A stretch of DNA of 64,000 nucleotides from the NCBI RefSeq assembly GCF_903944925.1, contig NZ_CAJATU010000155.1:1-64000 (forward strand), given 5' to 3'. The notes beneath the pieces are model-generated. The model saw nothing but the letters and a program-made list of their open reading frames with translations, was not told where the DNA came from and ran no database searches. Within the stretch, counting starts at the first letter, position 1; every line of letters starts with the position of its first letter. Made by a program: the position numbers and the translations under genes. Positions 56,476 through 64,000 of this stretch are shown here, one piece after another. This DNA comes from an uncultured Rhodopila sp. Lineage in GTDB: Bacteria; Pseudomonadota; Alphaproteobacteria; Acetobacterales; Acetobacteraceae.

Positions 56476-56802
56476 CTATTCCTTCGCGGCGCCGGACATT
56501 TTGGCGAAGGCCATGCGGTCCTTGTTCTCCCGCATCAGCATCGTGAAGCCCGGGATCGTGTCCAGCCCGAAATTCAGCGGCAGCCCGGTATCCTCGTCCG
56601 CCTGGATCTTGGCATAGCTCTGACCGGCGACCTTTTCCCACTTGCCGGCGGGCTTCTTGACCTCCAGGTTCGCCACGGTCGCCTTGAACACCATCCGGAC
56701 GATCGCCTCCTGCGGGCGGGACGGCTTGGTCAGGCTCGGGCAGCCGGCAATGAGCTGCCAGCCGTTGCGCATTGCCCACTCGGTCAGTTCGTCCTTGTCC
56801 AT
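56476..56802 (-). CDS. Hypothetical 108-aa soluble protein
   Basis: I do not recognise this family. It starts MDKDELTEWAMRNGWQLIAG and continues PQEAIVRMVFKATVANLEVK and WEKVAGQSYAKIQADEDTGL. It is an acidic/basic mixed soluble fold with alternating helices and strands. Upstream GGGGA supports the ATG at 56802. It converges on hemW, three bases apart. Confidence 0.65.
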   Translation of the reverse strand: MDKDELTEWAMRNGWQLIAGCPSLTKPSRPQEAIVRMVFKATVANLEVKKPAGKWEKVAGQSYAKIQADEDTGLPLNFGLDTIPGFTMLMRENKDRMAFAKMSGAAKE

Positions 56803-57000
56803 GCCGCGTCCCCATATGACCCTGATACCGTAGAGGCTGCGCCGCCGCCGGACCAGCCCCGCGATGCAATATCGCAATGTTGCCTTGCGGTTGTCGCTCG
56901 TGATGCTCATGTAGTGTCCGGTTGGTATCCGGTTCGGCGAACGCAATTTCGTCCGCGTCATCATCCGCCGCCGGAGCTCAGCGCTGACAGGGAAATTGAA

Positions 57001-57471
57001 ATGACGAATTCGAACGCCTTCGCCTTGAGAGAATCCGGCCTGAACGACTTCCTGTTTGCCGAAGTGGGCACGGAACTCAACGGCTCGCGGCTGACCATCC
57101 TGTCGGTGCTGGCCCGGCTCGGGCAGGATCCGTGGGCGGAGGCGGCGCGCTGGGCAAAGCAGCCGAAGGCCGCGACGATCGACAAGCTGGCGCAGAGCAT
57201 TGCCCAGATGCCGTTGGAACCCGAGGCGATTGCCGACGCCCGTACCACCGCTTCCCGGCTTATCCTGCTGCTGCCGTCGCAGGTTCAGGCGCCTCGTTCC
57301 GACAATAAGCCGGCTGCGGCGAAGACCAAATTGCCGCAATGGGCGTTGCTGGCGGTGTTCGGCGTGGCGCTTGTCCTGGGCATAACCTTCAGCCTGATGC
57401 CATCGATGACCCACACCGAGTCGGTCATGCCGTTGTCGGCGCTTTCGACCCAGCCCGCTCCGGCAAAGTAG
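57001..57471 (+). CDS. Hypothetical membrane-anchored protein, 156 aa
   Basis: The N-terminal ~100 residues are a soluble helical domain (ESGLNDFLFAEVGTELNGSR; LTILSVLARLGQDPWAEAAR). After a Lys/Ala linker, one transmembrane helix follows (WALLAVFGVALVLGITFSLM, about residues 118-137), then a short tail. CAGGGAA precedes the ATG. No family recognised; it lies divergently from the 108-aa gene. Confidence 0.65.
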   Translation: MTNSNAFALRESGLNDFLFAEVGTELNGSRLTILSVLARLGQDPWAEAARWAKQPKAATIDKLAQSIAQMPLEPEAIADARTTASRLILLLPSQVQAPRSDNKPAAAKTKLPQWALLAVFGVALVLGITFSLMPSMTHTESVMPLSALSTQPAPAK

Positions 57472-57508
57472 GCCGGTTATCCCGGCTGGGGGCCAGGCGG
57501 CCTGCGGG

Positions 57509-58981
57509 TCATTTTTTCCGCGGTTTTGTGAAGGCCGGCGGTTCCAGCGTCGTCACCAGGGCTGCCCGAACCTTCTCCAGCGGCTCGTCCCAGGCGCCGG
57601 GCTTTTGTTGCCGGAACAGCCTGACGGTCGGGTACCACGGGGTATCCTCACGCTCCAGCAGCCAGCGCCAATCGGCCGCCTTGGGGATCAGCACCCAGGC
57701 CAGCTTGCCCAGCGCGCCGGCCAGATGACCCACCGCGGTATCGACGGTGATGATCAAATCGAGGTTCTCCATCAGCGCCGCCGTCTCGCCGAAATCCGTC
57801 AGGTCATTGCTGAAATCGGTCATGCCCGGGAACAGCTTCAGGCTATCAAGATCGCGCGCCGGCATCGGCTTTTGCAGCGACACGAATGACGCGGGTCCGG
57901 CATTGCCCAGCGCCTGCAGGTGCGCCAGCGGCATGGAGCGCCGGCGATCGTTCGGATGCGTCGGCCGGCCGGTCCAGGCCAAGCCGATGCGTTTGACATC
58001 TCGCGGCAGCGACTCGTCCAAACGCTGCCGCCAATGCTCGATCCGAGCCGGATCGGCCTTCAGGTAAGGAATTTCGGCGGGAATAGTGTCCAGCCGGGTA
58101 TGGAACAGGTATGGCAGGCTGGACAGGCGGCAATGCACCGCGTGGCCAGGGACATCCGTCCAGCGATGGCAGTAGCGCGCCACGCCGGGGATGTTGGACA
58201 GCAACGGCGCCATCTCCGCGCTGCAGCCGACGATCACCTCCTGGCAGCGTTTGGCCGCCATCGGGATGTAGCGGGCGAACTGGATCGTATCGCCATAGCC
58301 TTGGTCGCCCACCAGCAGCAGCTTGCCGTTCGGGATGTGCATGCCGTTCCAGACCGCCGAGGTCATCGCCGGCATCGTCGTCTTGCCCGCCTCGGTCAGG
58401 TTGCGCCACTCATACTCAATCCAGCCGGCATCGAAATCGCCCGCGGCGAGCAGCGTCTGCGCCAGCGCGAGGTGGCCGTCGGCATGGTCGTGCTTCAGGC
58501 CGATGGCTCGCAGCAGGCAGGCGGTGGCGCGCTCGCGGTCATCGACATCGACGAATATGAGTGACAGATTGACCAGATGTTCGGGATTGTTGGGATCCAG
58601 CCGGATCGACTCCTGGCCCGCGGCCAGCGCCTCCTCCATCCGGTAGGTCGCGCGGCAGAGTGAGCTGAGATGCGCATACCATGTCGCGTTGCCCGGCCGC
58701 AGCTCGATCGCCCGGCGCAACAGCGCCACGGCCGCATCGGAATTGCCGGCCATGCCGGTGATGATCCCCTGGAGCGCCAGCGCTGCGGGGTGATCCGGCG
58801 CGGCGGCGAGAACGTCGGCGCAGATGCCGCTCGCCTCATGCAGCCGCTTTGCCTGGGCCGCCGCCTGGGCGCGGGCCAGCGCCTGATCCGCGGTTTCGCC
58901 GCTGCTGGTGGTGACGGCGGGGGCCGGCTGGGGCCGCGCCTGGCCGTTGGTTGATTGCGGAAGGGGATTGGTTGCGCTCAT
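57509..58981 (-). CDS. TPR-repeat protein with C-terminal glycosyltransferase 9/41-like domain
   Basis: The 490-residue protein has four to five TPR units at about 30-200 (RAQAAAQAKRLHEASGICAD; LLRRAIELRPGNATWYAHLS). A GT-B-like C-terminal half follows: LLLVGDQGYGDTIQFARYIP, RIGLAWTGRPTHPNDRRRSM, and LDLIITVDTAVGHLAGALGK, which is the nucleotide-sugar-binding segment of heptosyltransferase/OGT-like proteins. The target may be a protein or glycan; unknown. It points away from tRNA-His. Confidence 0.82.
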   Translation of the reverse strand: MSATNPLPQSTNGQARPQPAPAVTTSSGETADQALARAQAAAQAKRLHEASGICADVLAAAPDHPAALALQGIITGMAGNSDAAVALLRRAIELRPGNATWYAHLSSLCRATYRMEEALAAGQESIRLDPNNPEHLVNLSLIFVDVDDRERATACLLRAIGLKHDHADGHLALAQTLLAAGDFDAGWIEYEWRNLTEAGKTTMPAMTSAVWNGMHIPNGKLLLVGDQGYGDTIQFARYIPMAAKRCQEVIVGCSAEMAPLLSNIPGVARYCHRWTDVPGHAVHCRLSSLPYLFHTRLDTIPAEIPYLKADPARIEHWRQRLDESLPRDVKRIGLAWTGRPTHPNDRRRSMPLAHLQALGNAGPASFVSLQKPMPARDLDSLKLFPGMTDFSNDLTDFGETAALMENLDLIITVDTAVGHLAGALGKLAWVLIPKAADWRWLLEREDTPWYPTVRLFRQQKPGAWDEPLEKVRAALVTTLEPPAFTKPRKK

Positions 58982-59113
58982 GCCCGGGAACTTGCCCTGT
59001 CAGTGCGGCTTGCCGCAAGTGCTGCCTCCGACAATCGTATGCGCGGCTTTCCGCCGCGCCGGACGGAATCTTGACGGCGGCTGGGGAATGGGCCTAAACC
59101 GCGCTCCTTGGAT

Positions 59114-59190
59114 GGCGGGCGTAGCTCAGTTGGTAGAGCGCCAGGTTGTGGTCTTGGATGCCGTGGGTTCGAGTCCCATCGCTCGCCCCA
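59114..59190 (+). tRNA. tRNA-His (anticodon GTG)
   Basis: The cloverleaf folds well: acceptor GCGGGCG/CGCTCGC, D-arm GCTC...GAGC, anticodon stem CCAGG/CTTGG with loop TTGTGGT, and T-arm GTGGG-TTCGAGT-CCCAT. The anticodon GTG reads His codons. Position 59114 is the extra G-1 that pairs with discriminator C73 (59187), the identity element peculiar to tRNA-His. CCA is encoded. Confidence 0.97.
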
Positions 59191-59206
59191 TCTTTCCCCT
59201 TCCCCT

Positions 59207-59791
59207 ATGACGGCGCATCGGATCGCCGGCTTGGTGTTGGCCGGTGGCCAGGCGCGACGCATGGGCGGCGGCGACAAGGGGCTGCTGACGGTCGGCGGCC
59301 GCAGCATGCTCGCGGCGGTGATCGCGGCTCTGGATTTGCCGGTCATGGCGATCAGCGCCAACGGCGATCCGTCGCGGTTCGACGGGTTCGGGTTGCCGGT
59401 TTTGCCGGATGGCGAATTTGCCGATCAGGGGCCGCTCGCCGGGGTGCTGGCCGGGTTGGAGTGGGCTGACGGGCAGGGGATGACGGCCTTGCTGACGGCG
59501 CCTTGCGATACTCCGTTTCTTCCGCGCGGGTTGGCCGATGCGCTTTGGCCGCCGCCATGCGGGGTTTCGAGCGGCGGGAGGCGGCATCATTTGGTGGCAT
59601 GCTGGCCCGTTGCCTGTAGCGTTGAGTTGCGTGCCATGCTTTCGGTGCCGGGCAGCAGGAGCGTGGGCCGGTTCGCTGAGCGGATTGGCATGCGATACAA
59701 GGGGTTTTGCGAGCACGAAACCGATCCGTTCATGAATATCAACACGCCTGATGAGCTCGGCAAGGTGCGGGCGTTTGAGGCCAAGGACTGA
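59207..59791 (+). CDS. mobA: Molybdenum cofactor guanylyltransferase
   Basis: MobA adds GMP to molybdopterin to form the bis-MGD cofactor. The 194-residue protein starts AGLVLAGGQARRMGGGDKGL, the nucleotide-binding loop, with the Mg Asp in LLTAPCDTPFLP and the C-terminal NINTPDELGKV typical of the family. It starts 16 bp after tRNA-His and has no clear SD in that short gap. No molybdoenzyme is encoded in the window. Confidence 0.92.
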   Translation: MTAHRIAGLVLAGGQARRMGGGDKGLLTVGGRSMLAAVIAALDLPVMAISANGDPSRFDGFGLPVLPDGEFADQGPLAGVLAGLEWADGQGMTALLTAPCDTPFLPRGLADALWPPPCGVSSGGRRHHLVACWPVACSVELRAMLSVPGSRSVGRFAERIGMRYKGFCEHETDPFMNINTPDELGKVRAFEAKD

Positions 59792-59913
59792 CCTCCGCTG
59801 ATGTCGACGGCTCCCCTGCTCCAGGCCCGAAGCTCGGCTTGATGCAGACCCGAAAGTGCTTGCTCGATAGCGTCATTGTCACTATCACCGCGGCATTCCG
59901 ATAACCGATCCAT

Positions 59914-61008
59914 TTGTCCAAGGCCGCTATCGTGATTCCCCTTGAGCCGGCGACACGCTTGCTTATCCGATGTCCCCTCTGCGGCGGATTCAATCATGCC
60001 CCGCTTTACGAGCATTTTCTCAGGTGCAAACTGTGTTCGCTGGCGTTTCCCAAAATCGGGGTCGTATTGCCGCCGTTGACTGACTTTCAGATCGCCGGGT
60101 CGAAATTCCGATTTAAATCCTGGAACAACTGGTTGAGCAGATCGATCGGATACCTCCCGCTTGCTTCACGGGATGATGCTTATTTCGCGCCAACGGCCGT
60201 GCGTATGTTTGCTGCCCGAGAGAATGGTTACGCGTCGGCGGTGCGAAGCAGTGTACCGTTACTTCCAATTTTCGTGCCCTGGCGATTCGGACAGACGATC
60301 CAGTGCAACATCAATCTTCGGTCCCGCAGAGACGCAAGCGCCCCGGACCCGAGACTGACGCTTGGCGTCATCGCGGCACCCACCGCAAGGCGTGATGTCA
60401 TTGATCTATGCGCCGATTTGGCCAAGCTTGCCGGACGGGTCGTTGTTGTGCTCGATACGGTCGACGCAGCCGCAGCCGCGACGCTTGAAGAGGAACTGCG
60501 GGCCTCCCTGCGCGAAGCCGGCGATGGGCTGGTCCTGGTCGTCGGCCGCCAACTGGACGGCGATTTTGCAACTCAACGCAACCAGATCCAAGAGCGCGCT
60601 GTCACCGACTGGGTCCTGCAACTTGATTGCGACGAACGGCTGACCGACGGGACGAAAAGGCGTCTGGCAGCCATGATCGACGATGCCGAGCGCGAAGGCT
60701 GGTCAGCGGTGGGACTGACCCGGCGCAACGTTGTCGATGGCATGGTTTCGGCTCTGTATCCCGACGTCCAGTATCGTCTGTTGCGCCGATCCGTTCGATA
60801 CACCCGGGCGGTGCATGAATATCCGCTGCTGCGCCATGACCAGAAGTCGTTCGTCCACCTCGGTGCCGAGATCATCCACCGCCTGGACGGCGAACGCCTG
60901 CTGCGGCGGGAAGCGTTTTATGAGGCGATACAGGACGGAGCCGGCCGAACCGATGACACGGCCCTGCTGCGCATGCCTCTCGAAAGCGACGTCCGCCTGC
61001 CGGCTTGA
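59914..61008 (+). CDS. GT2-like glycosyltransferase with N-terminal zinc-ribbon-like segment
   Basis: No ATG fits: the frame can start at TTG 59914 or GTG 59932. The first ~45 residues hold two Cys pairs (RCPLCGGFNH; RCKLCSLAFP) spaced like a zinc ribbon. From ~150 the protein resembles a WaaE/KdtX-type GT2: RNQIQERAVTDWVLQLDCDE contains the DxD metal site, followed by YPDVQYRLLRRSVRYTRAVH and EIIHRLDGERLLRR. It is 364 residues from the TTG. An unusual domain pairing or a damaged 5' end are both possible. Confidence 0.7.
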   Translation: MSKAAIVIPLEPATRLLIRCPLCGGFNHAPLYEHFLRCKLCSLAFPKIGVVLPPLTDFQIAGSKFRFKSWNNWLSRSIGYLPLASRDDAYFAPTAVRMFAARENGYASAVRSSVPLLPIFVPWRFGQTIQCNINLRSRRDASAPDPRLTLGVIAAPTARRDVIDLCADLAKLAGRVVVVLDTVDAAAAATLEEELRASLREAGDGLVLVVGRQLDGDFATQRNQIQERAVTDWVLQLDCDERLTDGTKRRLAAMIDDAEREGWSAVGLTRRNVVDGMVSALYPDVQYRLLRRSVRYTRAVHEYPLLRHDQKSFVHLGAEIIHRLDGERLLRREAFYEAIQDGAGRTDDTALLRMPLESDVRLPA

Positions 61009-61032
61009 CGATTTTCCCGGGGTTATCGATCA

Positions 61033-61998
61033 ATGAACGCCAGCTTGCCGCTTGTGATCGCAGTCGTGCTGAACTGGAACAAGGCGGAACAGAGCGCGAA
61101 GTGCGTTTCGGCGCTCAGGTGCCAGCATTATCCAAACCTCCGCATTATCGTCGTCGACAACGGCTCGGCGGAGGGCTCCCTGGCCGCGCTGGAGGATCTG
61201 AGTATTCCATTTATTCTGTTGCGAAACAAATGTAACCTTGGGTTTGCGGGGGGTGTCAATGTTGGCATTGGCCGGGCGCTTGCGGACGGAGCGGATTACA
61301 TCTGGCTCTTGAACAACGACGCAGAGGCAGCCCCTGATGTGCTTGACAGGATGCTGCCGGTCTTGGAAGCAGACAGCACGATCGGGTTGGCCAGCCCGCT
61401 GATCCGCAACGGCGACGCTAACGATGAAATCGAGTTCTGCGGCGGATTGTGGCAGAACAACTCCTTCGATACCACGGACGATCCGCTGACTTATCTGGCC
61501 TGGGCCGGTTCGCAACCGCGACGTATTTGGCTCGTCGCCACAGCAGTACTGCTGCGCCGAAGCGCGGTCGAGAAGATTGGTTTGTTCGACGAACAACTCT
61601 TTGCTTACTGGGAAGACAATGACTATTCGGTCAGGAGCATCAAGGCGGGGTTTCGTAATGTGGTCGTCCCCGAGGCCGTGGTGCGGCATTGGTCCGGCAG
61701 GCCAAAGACGGACGCTGCTTCGAAGCCCCCGCACTATTACTATTATATGGCACGAAACGAGATTTTGTTCATTCGGAAGTATGGCAGCCTTCCCCGGACG
61801 GCGAAACCGCTCTATTGGGCCCTGATGCGTCAACTAACGCTGGCGAAGAGGTTGCACGACTATGAAGCCGGATTGGACGCGATCTTGTGCGGACTCCGGG
61901 ACGGCGCGCTTCGCCGCGGCGGCGCTTTCGGTCACGGGAAGCACGTCTGGCCAGTGGCAATCCGGCTTTTGCGGCTGTACGCGAGACCGGAACGTTAA
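61033..61998 (+). CDS. GT2-family glycosyltransferase (rhamnosyltransferase-like)
   Basis: The 321-residue GT-A protein starts VIAVVLNWNKAEQSAKCVSA and has IIVVDNGSAEGSLAAL, NLGFAGGVNVGIGRALADGA, the DxD-like WLLNNDAEAAPDV, and an acceptor-side FAYWEDNDYSVRSIKAGF with the catalytic acidic pair. Enzymes of this subgroup add rhamnose or related sugars to O-antigen/exopolysaccharide chains. It is cytoplasmic or membrane-peripheral and starts 25 bp after the previous glycosyltransferase. Confidence 0.88.
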   Translation: MNASLPLVIAVVLNWNKAEQSAKCVSALRCQHYPNLRIIVVDNGSAEGSLAALEDLSIPFILLRNKCNLGFAGGVNVGIGRALADGADYIWLLNNDAEAAPDVLDRMLPVLEADSTIGLASPLIRNGDANDEIEFCGGLWQNNSFDTTDDPLTYLAWAGSQPRRIWLVATAVLLRRSAVEKIGLFDEQLFAYWEDNDYSVRSIKAGFRNVVVPEAVVRHWSGRPKTDAASKPPHYYYYMARNEILFIRKYGSLPRTAKPLYWALMRQLTLAKRLHDYEAGLDAILCGLRDGALRRGGAFGHGKHVWPVAIRLLRLYARPER

Positions 61999-63332
61999 AC
62001 TTCGATTTCGAACGTCGGGCTGTTCGCGCAAAATTCCTTCCGCCGCCTGTTTTCCTGGAAGATTTCCAGTATCCGCGCGGTGACGTGTGCGAGGGCGGTG
62101 GGCCAGTCACGAGGCATCGTGAAAGCCGCAGCCGGGTCGTGCCCGGTCGTGATGCGGTTGCCGGCCTCGACCAGACAGGCCGCGATTTGCTTGCTGTCCG
62201 GAGGGGCGGCGATAATGTTGGACGATATCTGTTGCAGCCGATCTTTTGTTTTCGTGGCAAACGTATTGGTTATCGTGATCCCGCCACTGGCAACCATTTC
62301 CAGCGACGGGTAGGATGTATGCGGGGACAGCATCAGGCAGAGAAGAATATCCGACTCCCTGATAAGCTTCGCATATTCGGAAAAGGCCATCCACGGCGCT
62401 GGCCGAATTTGCTTGCCATTGGACAGGGTCATGACTGGCAGGTTGTCGCTGCCGAGCGACTGAAACTCCCATCCCTCGGCGAAGACCGGGTCAGCGGCGG
62501 CGAGACGCAGCGCCTCAAAGCCGAGACCTCGCATGTTACGGCCGGGTCGAGCGTAGAACAGCAGCCGGCGGGGCGCATTGCCGGGGCGCGAACCAGAATA
62601 AAAATAACGCCGATCAACCGCGGGTTCGAATACGGCGCCGCGTTCGATAAAGCCCGGATCGGCGAAACGCCCTGAGCCGCTCATACGCAGAAAATCCGCC
62701 AGCATGGATTCATTGATGATTGGACGGAATTTCAGATCATAGGTGGCGAGCGCGAGCGCATAATTGCTCGACCACGGATAGAAAGCCGGTTCGAAATCTT
62801 GAATAAGATAGATAAACTCCTTGATATTGGTCAGGCGTAAACAGTGTCCGATGCGGCTTGCGGTGGTCCAGTATGTCGCAAGGAACATGTCGTTCGAGCC
62901 GATCGGCAACGGCGCTTCCGGATCGCAGCAGTGCCCTATGCTCAAGCCTGACAACCCTTCGTCCGACCCGGTAAGGTCCCGCAGATAGCGCCGGAACCAA
63001 TCGCGGCCGGGCTCCAACTTTTCGTCCATTGCCACGAGCCTGACAGGGACGCCGCTCGCCGCGATCTGAACCGCCATGTTCACCGCAGTGTTGGGACCGC
63101 CTGTCATGACGGGCCTGACGGCTGGCAGCATCACGTTCAGCGACGGGTGTTCCGACATCGCAGGATCGATCGTGATATTCGGCAGTTCGAATCGTTCGAT
63201 GTCGAGCAATTTCCTTTCGAATTCCAAGGGATGTCTGCTGTAATAGCGATTCGAGAAGAACTGCTGCGGGTCAGTGGACAGAAGCCGGAGTTGGGCGAGG
63301 ACCTTTGCGGGAAATTTACTGAAGCCAGCCAT
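61995..63332 (-). CDS. WsaF-like glycosyltransferase
   Basis: The 445-residue protein resembles the rhamnosyltransferase WsaF: LNVMLPAVRPVMTGGPNTAV, FIYLIQDFEPAFYPWSSNYA, and RLLFYARPGRNMRGLGFEAL, plus the C-terminal ILLCLMLSPHTSYPSLEMVA, a GT4-like donor site. The ATG at 63332 with AAAAGG upstream is chosen; a TTG nine codons earlier would overlap the neighbour. It converges with the GT2 gene, overlapping by four bases at the stops. Confidence 0.8.
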   Translation of the reverse strand: MAGFSKFPAKVLAQLRLLSTDPQQFFSNRYYSRHPLEFERKLLDIERFELPNITIDPAMSEHPSLNVMLPAVRPVMTGGPNTAVNMAVQIAASGVPVRLVAMDEKLEPGRDWFRRYLRDLTGSDEGLSGLSIGHCCDPEAPLPIGSNDMFLATYWTTASRIGHCLRLTNIKEFIYLIQDFEPAFYPWSSNYALALATYDLKFRPIINESMLADFLRMSGSGRFADPGFIERGAVFEPAVDRRYFYSGSRPGNAPRRLLFYARPGRNMRGLGFEALRLAAADPVFAEGWEFQSLGSDNLPVMTLSNGKQIRPAPWMAFSEYAKLIRESDILLCLMLSPHTSYPSLEMVASGGITITNTFATKTKDRLQQISSNIIAAPPDSKQIAACLVEAGNRITTGHDPAAAFTMPRDWPTALAHVTARILEIFQENRRRKEFCANSPTFEIEV

Positions 63333-63346
63333 CGCGCAGGACCTTT

Positions 63347-64000
63347 TCAGCTTGGCCAACCCCAGTTATTGTTCATCTTGGCTTGGCGTTCGAAGTTTGA
63401 GGGATCGTCGTTGGGACCCTTCCGGATGATGATCAGATTATGCTCAAAAGCGATGCTCTTGATGGTCTTCGCAAAGGCAAGGCGGCGTGCGTCCAGTCCT
63501 TCCTTCGAAAAGAACTCATTGTGATTCAGATATTTCGCCAACTCCAGGAATTCGCCGACACAGGATTGGCGGAAGGCCGGATCGAATATCGTTGTTCCAC
63601 CAAAAAATCCGGGCCAGAACGAAGTCTGCACGTCCTCGATGATGTACAGACCACCGTTCCTGAGAACGGGGAACATCTCATAGAAGGTCAAGATCTGATG
63701 AGCACTCAGGTGCGATCCGTCGTCTATGATGATATCGAAGGGACCCATCTTCTGACATAGTAGCTGTAGATCCGTGGTCCGGCTCTGATCCGCCAGGAAG
63801 GTGGAAATTCGCCCCCGCTCAAACCTGGTTTTCGGCTCAATGTCGCTTCCGATGAACCGGCCTCGCGGAAAAAATGCCCGCCACGACAGCAGTGAGGCCC
63901 CGTTCAGGACGCCGATCTCGAGCAGGGTTACAGGTTTGTATCGGAACTGGACAAGTTCCCGGTGATACGTTGCGCCATACTGATGATCGCCTACGGCCTG
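63347..64000 (-). CDS. Class I SAM-dependent methyltransferase (start beyond the window)
   Basis: The frame stays open to the window edge, so the N-terminus is missing. The visible 217 residues show the SAM-binding motif VTLLEIGVLNGASLLSWRAF, an acidic residue in FIGSDIEP, and DIIIDDGSHLSAHQIL with LRNGGLYIIEDVQTSFWPGF. These are typical of small O-methyltransferases in sugar/macrolide and surface-glycan clusters. Start codon and full length unknown. Upstream of the WsaF-like gene in the same direction. Confidence 0.85.
   Translation of the reverse strand, partial: QAVGDHQYGATYHRELVQFRYKPVTLLEIGVLNGASLLSWRAFFPRGRFIGSDIEPKTRFERGRISTFLADQSRTTDLQLLCQKMGPFDIIIDDGSHLSAHQILTFYEMFPVLRNGGLYIIEDVQTSFWPGFFGGTTIFDPAFRQSCVGEFLELAKYLNHNEFFSKEGLDARRLAFAKTIKSIAFEHNLIIIRKGPNDDPSNFERQAKMNNNWGWPS

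Noticed and set aside
59126-59716. A minus-strand 196-codon frame opposite mobA and tRNA-His
   Set aside because: It runs through the tRNA gene and is antisense to MobA.

Overview
The window is a GC-rich chromosomal segment of an alphaproteobacterium. The suf operon order (Rrf2 regulator-sufB-sufC-sufD-sufS-sufU-sufT-sufA), the block of a CDP-alcohol phosphatidyltransferase, AI-2E permease, Hda-like ATPase, ppk and ppx, and the general style of the proteins suggest Rhodospirillales/Acetobacteraceae. The family-level placement is inference. Nothing indicates a plasmid, an integrated phage with an integrase, an rRNA operon or a CRISPR array.

Layout. (1) 0-8 kb is an accessory region. On + are the end of a tail-fibre-like protein with a self-cleaving S74 chaperone domain, a 64-aa coiled-coil protein and two unknown proteins. 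Facing them on - is a four-gene cassette: a peptidoglycan-binding muramidase, a 52-aa membrane peptide, a 617-aa membrane protein and a lipoprotein. (2) 8-9.4 kb is a gene graveyard with a FUSC-transporter fragment abutting the start of a dehydrogenase-like gene. (3) 9.4-16 kb holds the complete SUF iron-sulfur operon under an Rrf2 regulator with a perfect 17-bp palindrome upstream. (4) 16.4-18.2 kb holds a VapC/Phd-type toxin-antitoxin pair and an SDR dehydrogenase. (5) 18.2-21.2 kb holds three tandem paralogues that combine a YflT/GSP17M-like N-terminal domain with C-terminal repeats of almost exactly 16 residues. I cannot assign this family, and it is the best candidate for something undescribed. 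(6) 21.2-29.7 kb holds polyphosphate metabolism, Hda, an AI-2E permease, a phospholipid synthase, purM-purN and a small Lrp-type sensor. (7) 29.8-34.3 kb holds a TPR protein, small proteins and a lone ThDP enzyme.

(8) 34.5-49.9 kb is a glucan/trehalose island. glgE-treS/mak-glgB and treZ-malQ-treY lie in two translationally coupled operons. Each is preceded by a perfect GGAAC-N16-CGTT element, the consensus of the alphaproteobacterial general-stress sigma factor EcfG. TreS and maltokinase turn trehalose into maltose and maltose-1-phosphate, GlgE and GlgB polymerise and branch it, and TreY and TreZ release trehalose again, with MalQ recycling short glucans. The island is therefore a closed, probably stress-induced trehalose-glucan cycle. 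(9) 50-59.8 kb holds housekeeping genes: birA, an HNH nuclease, an esterase, gluQ, a CPA1 antiporter, hemW, a TPR-glycosyltransferase, tRNA-His and mobA. (10) 59.9-64 kb is the edge of a surface-glycan cluster: two GT2-type enzymes, a WsaF-like glycosyltransferase and a truncated methyltransferase running off the window.

All function calls rest on motifs read by eye. No database search was run.
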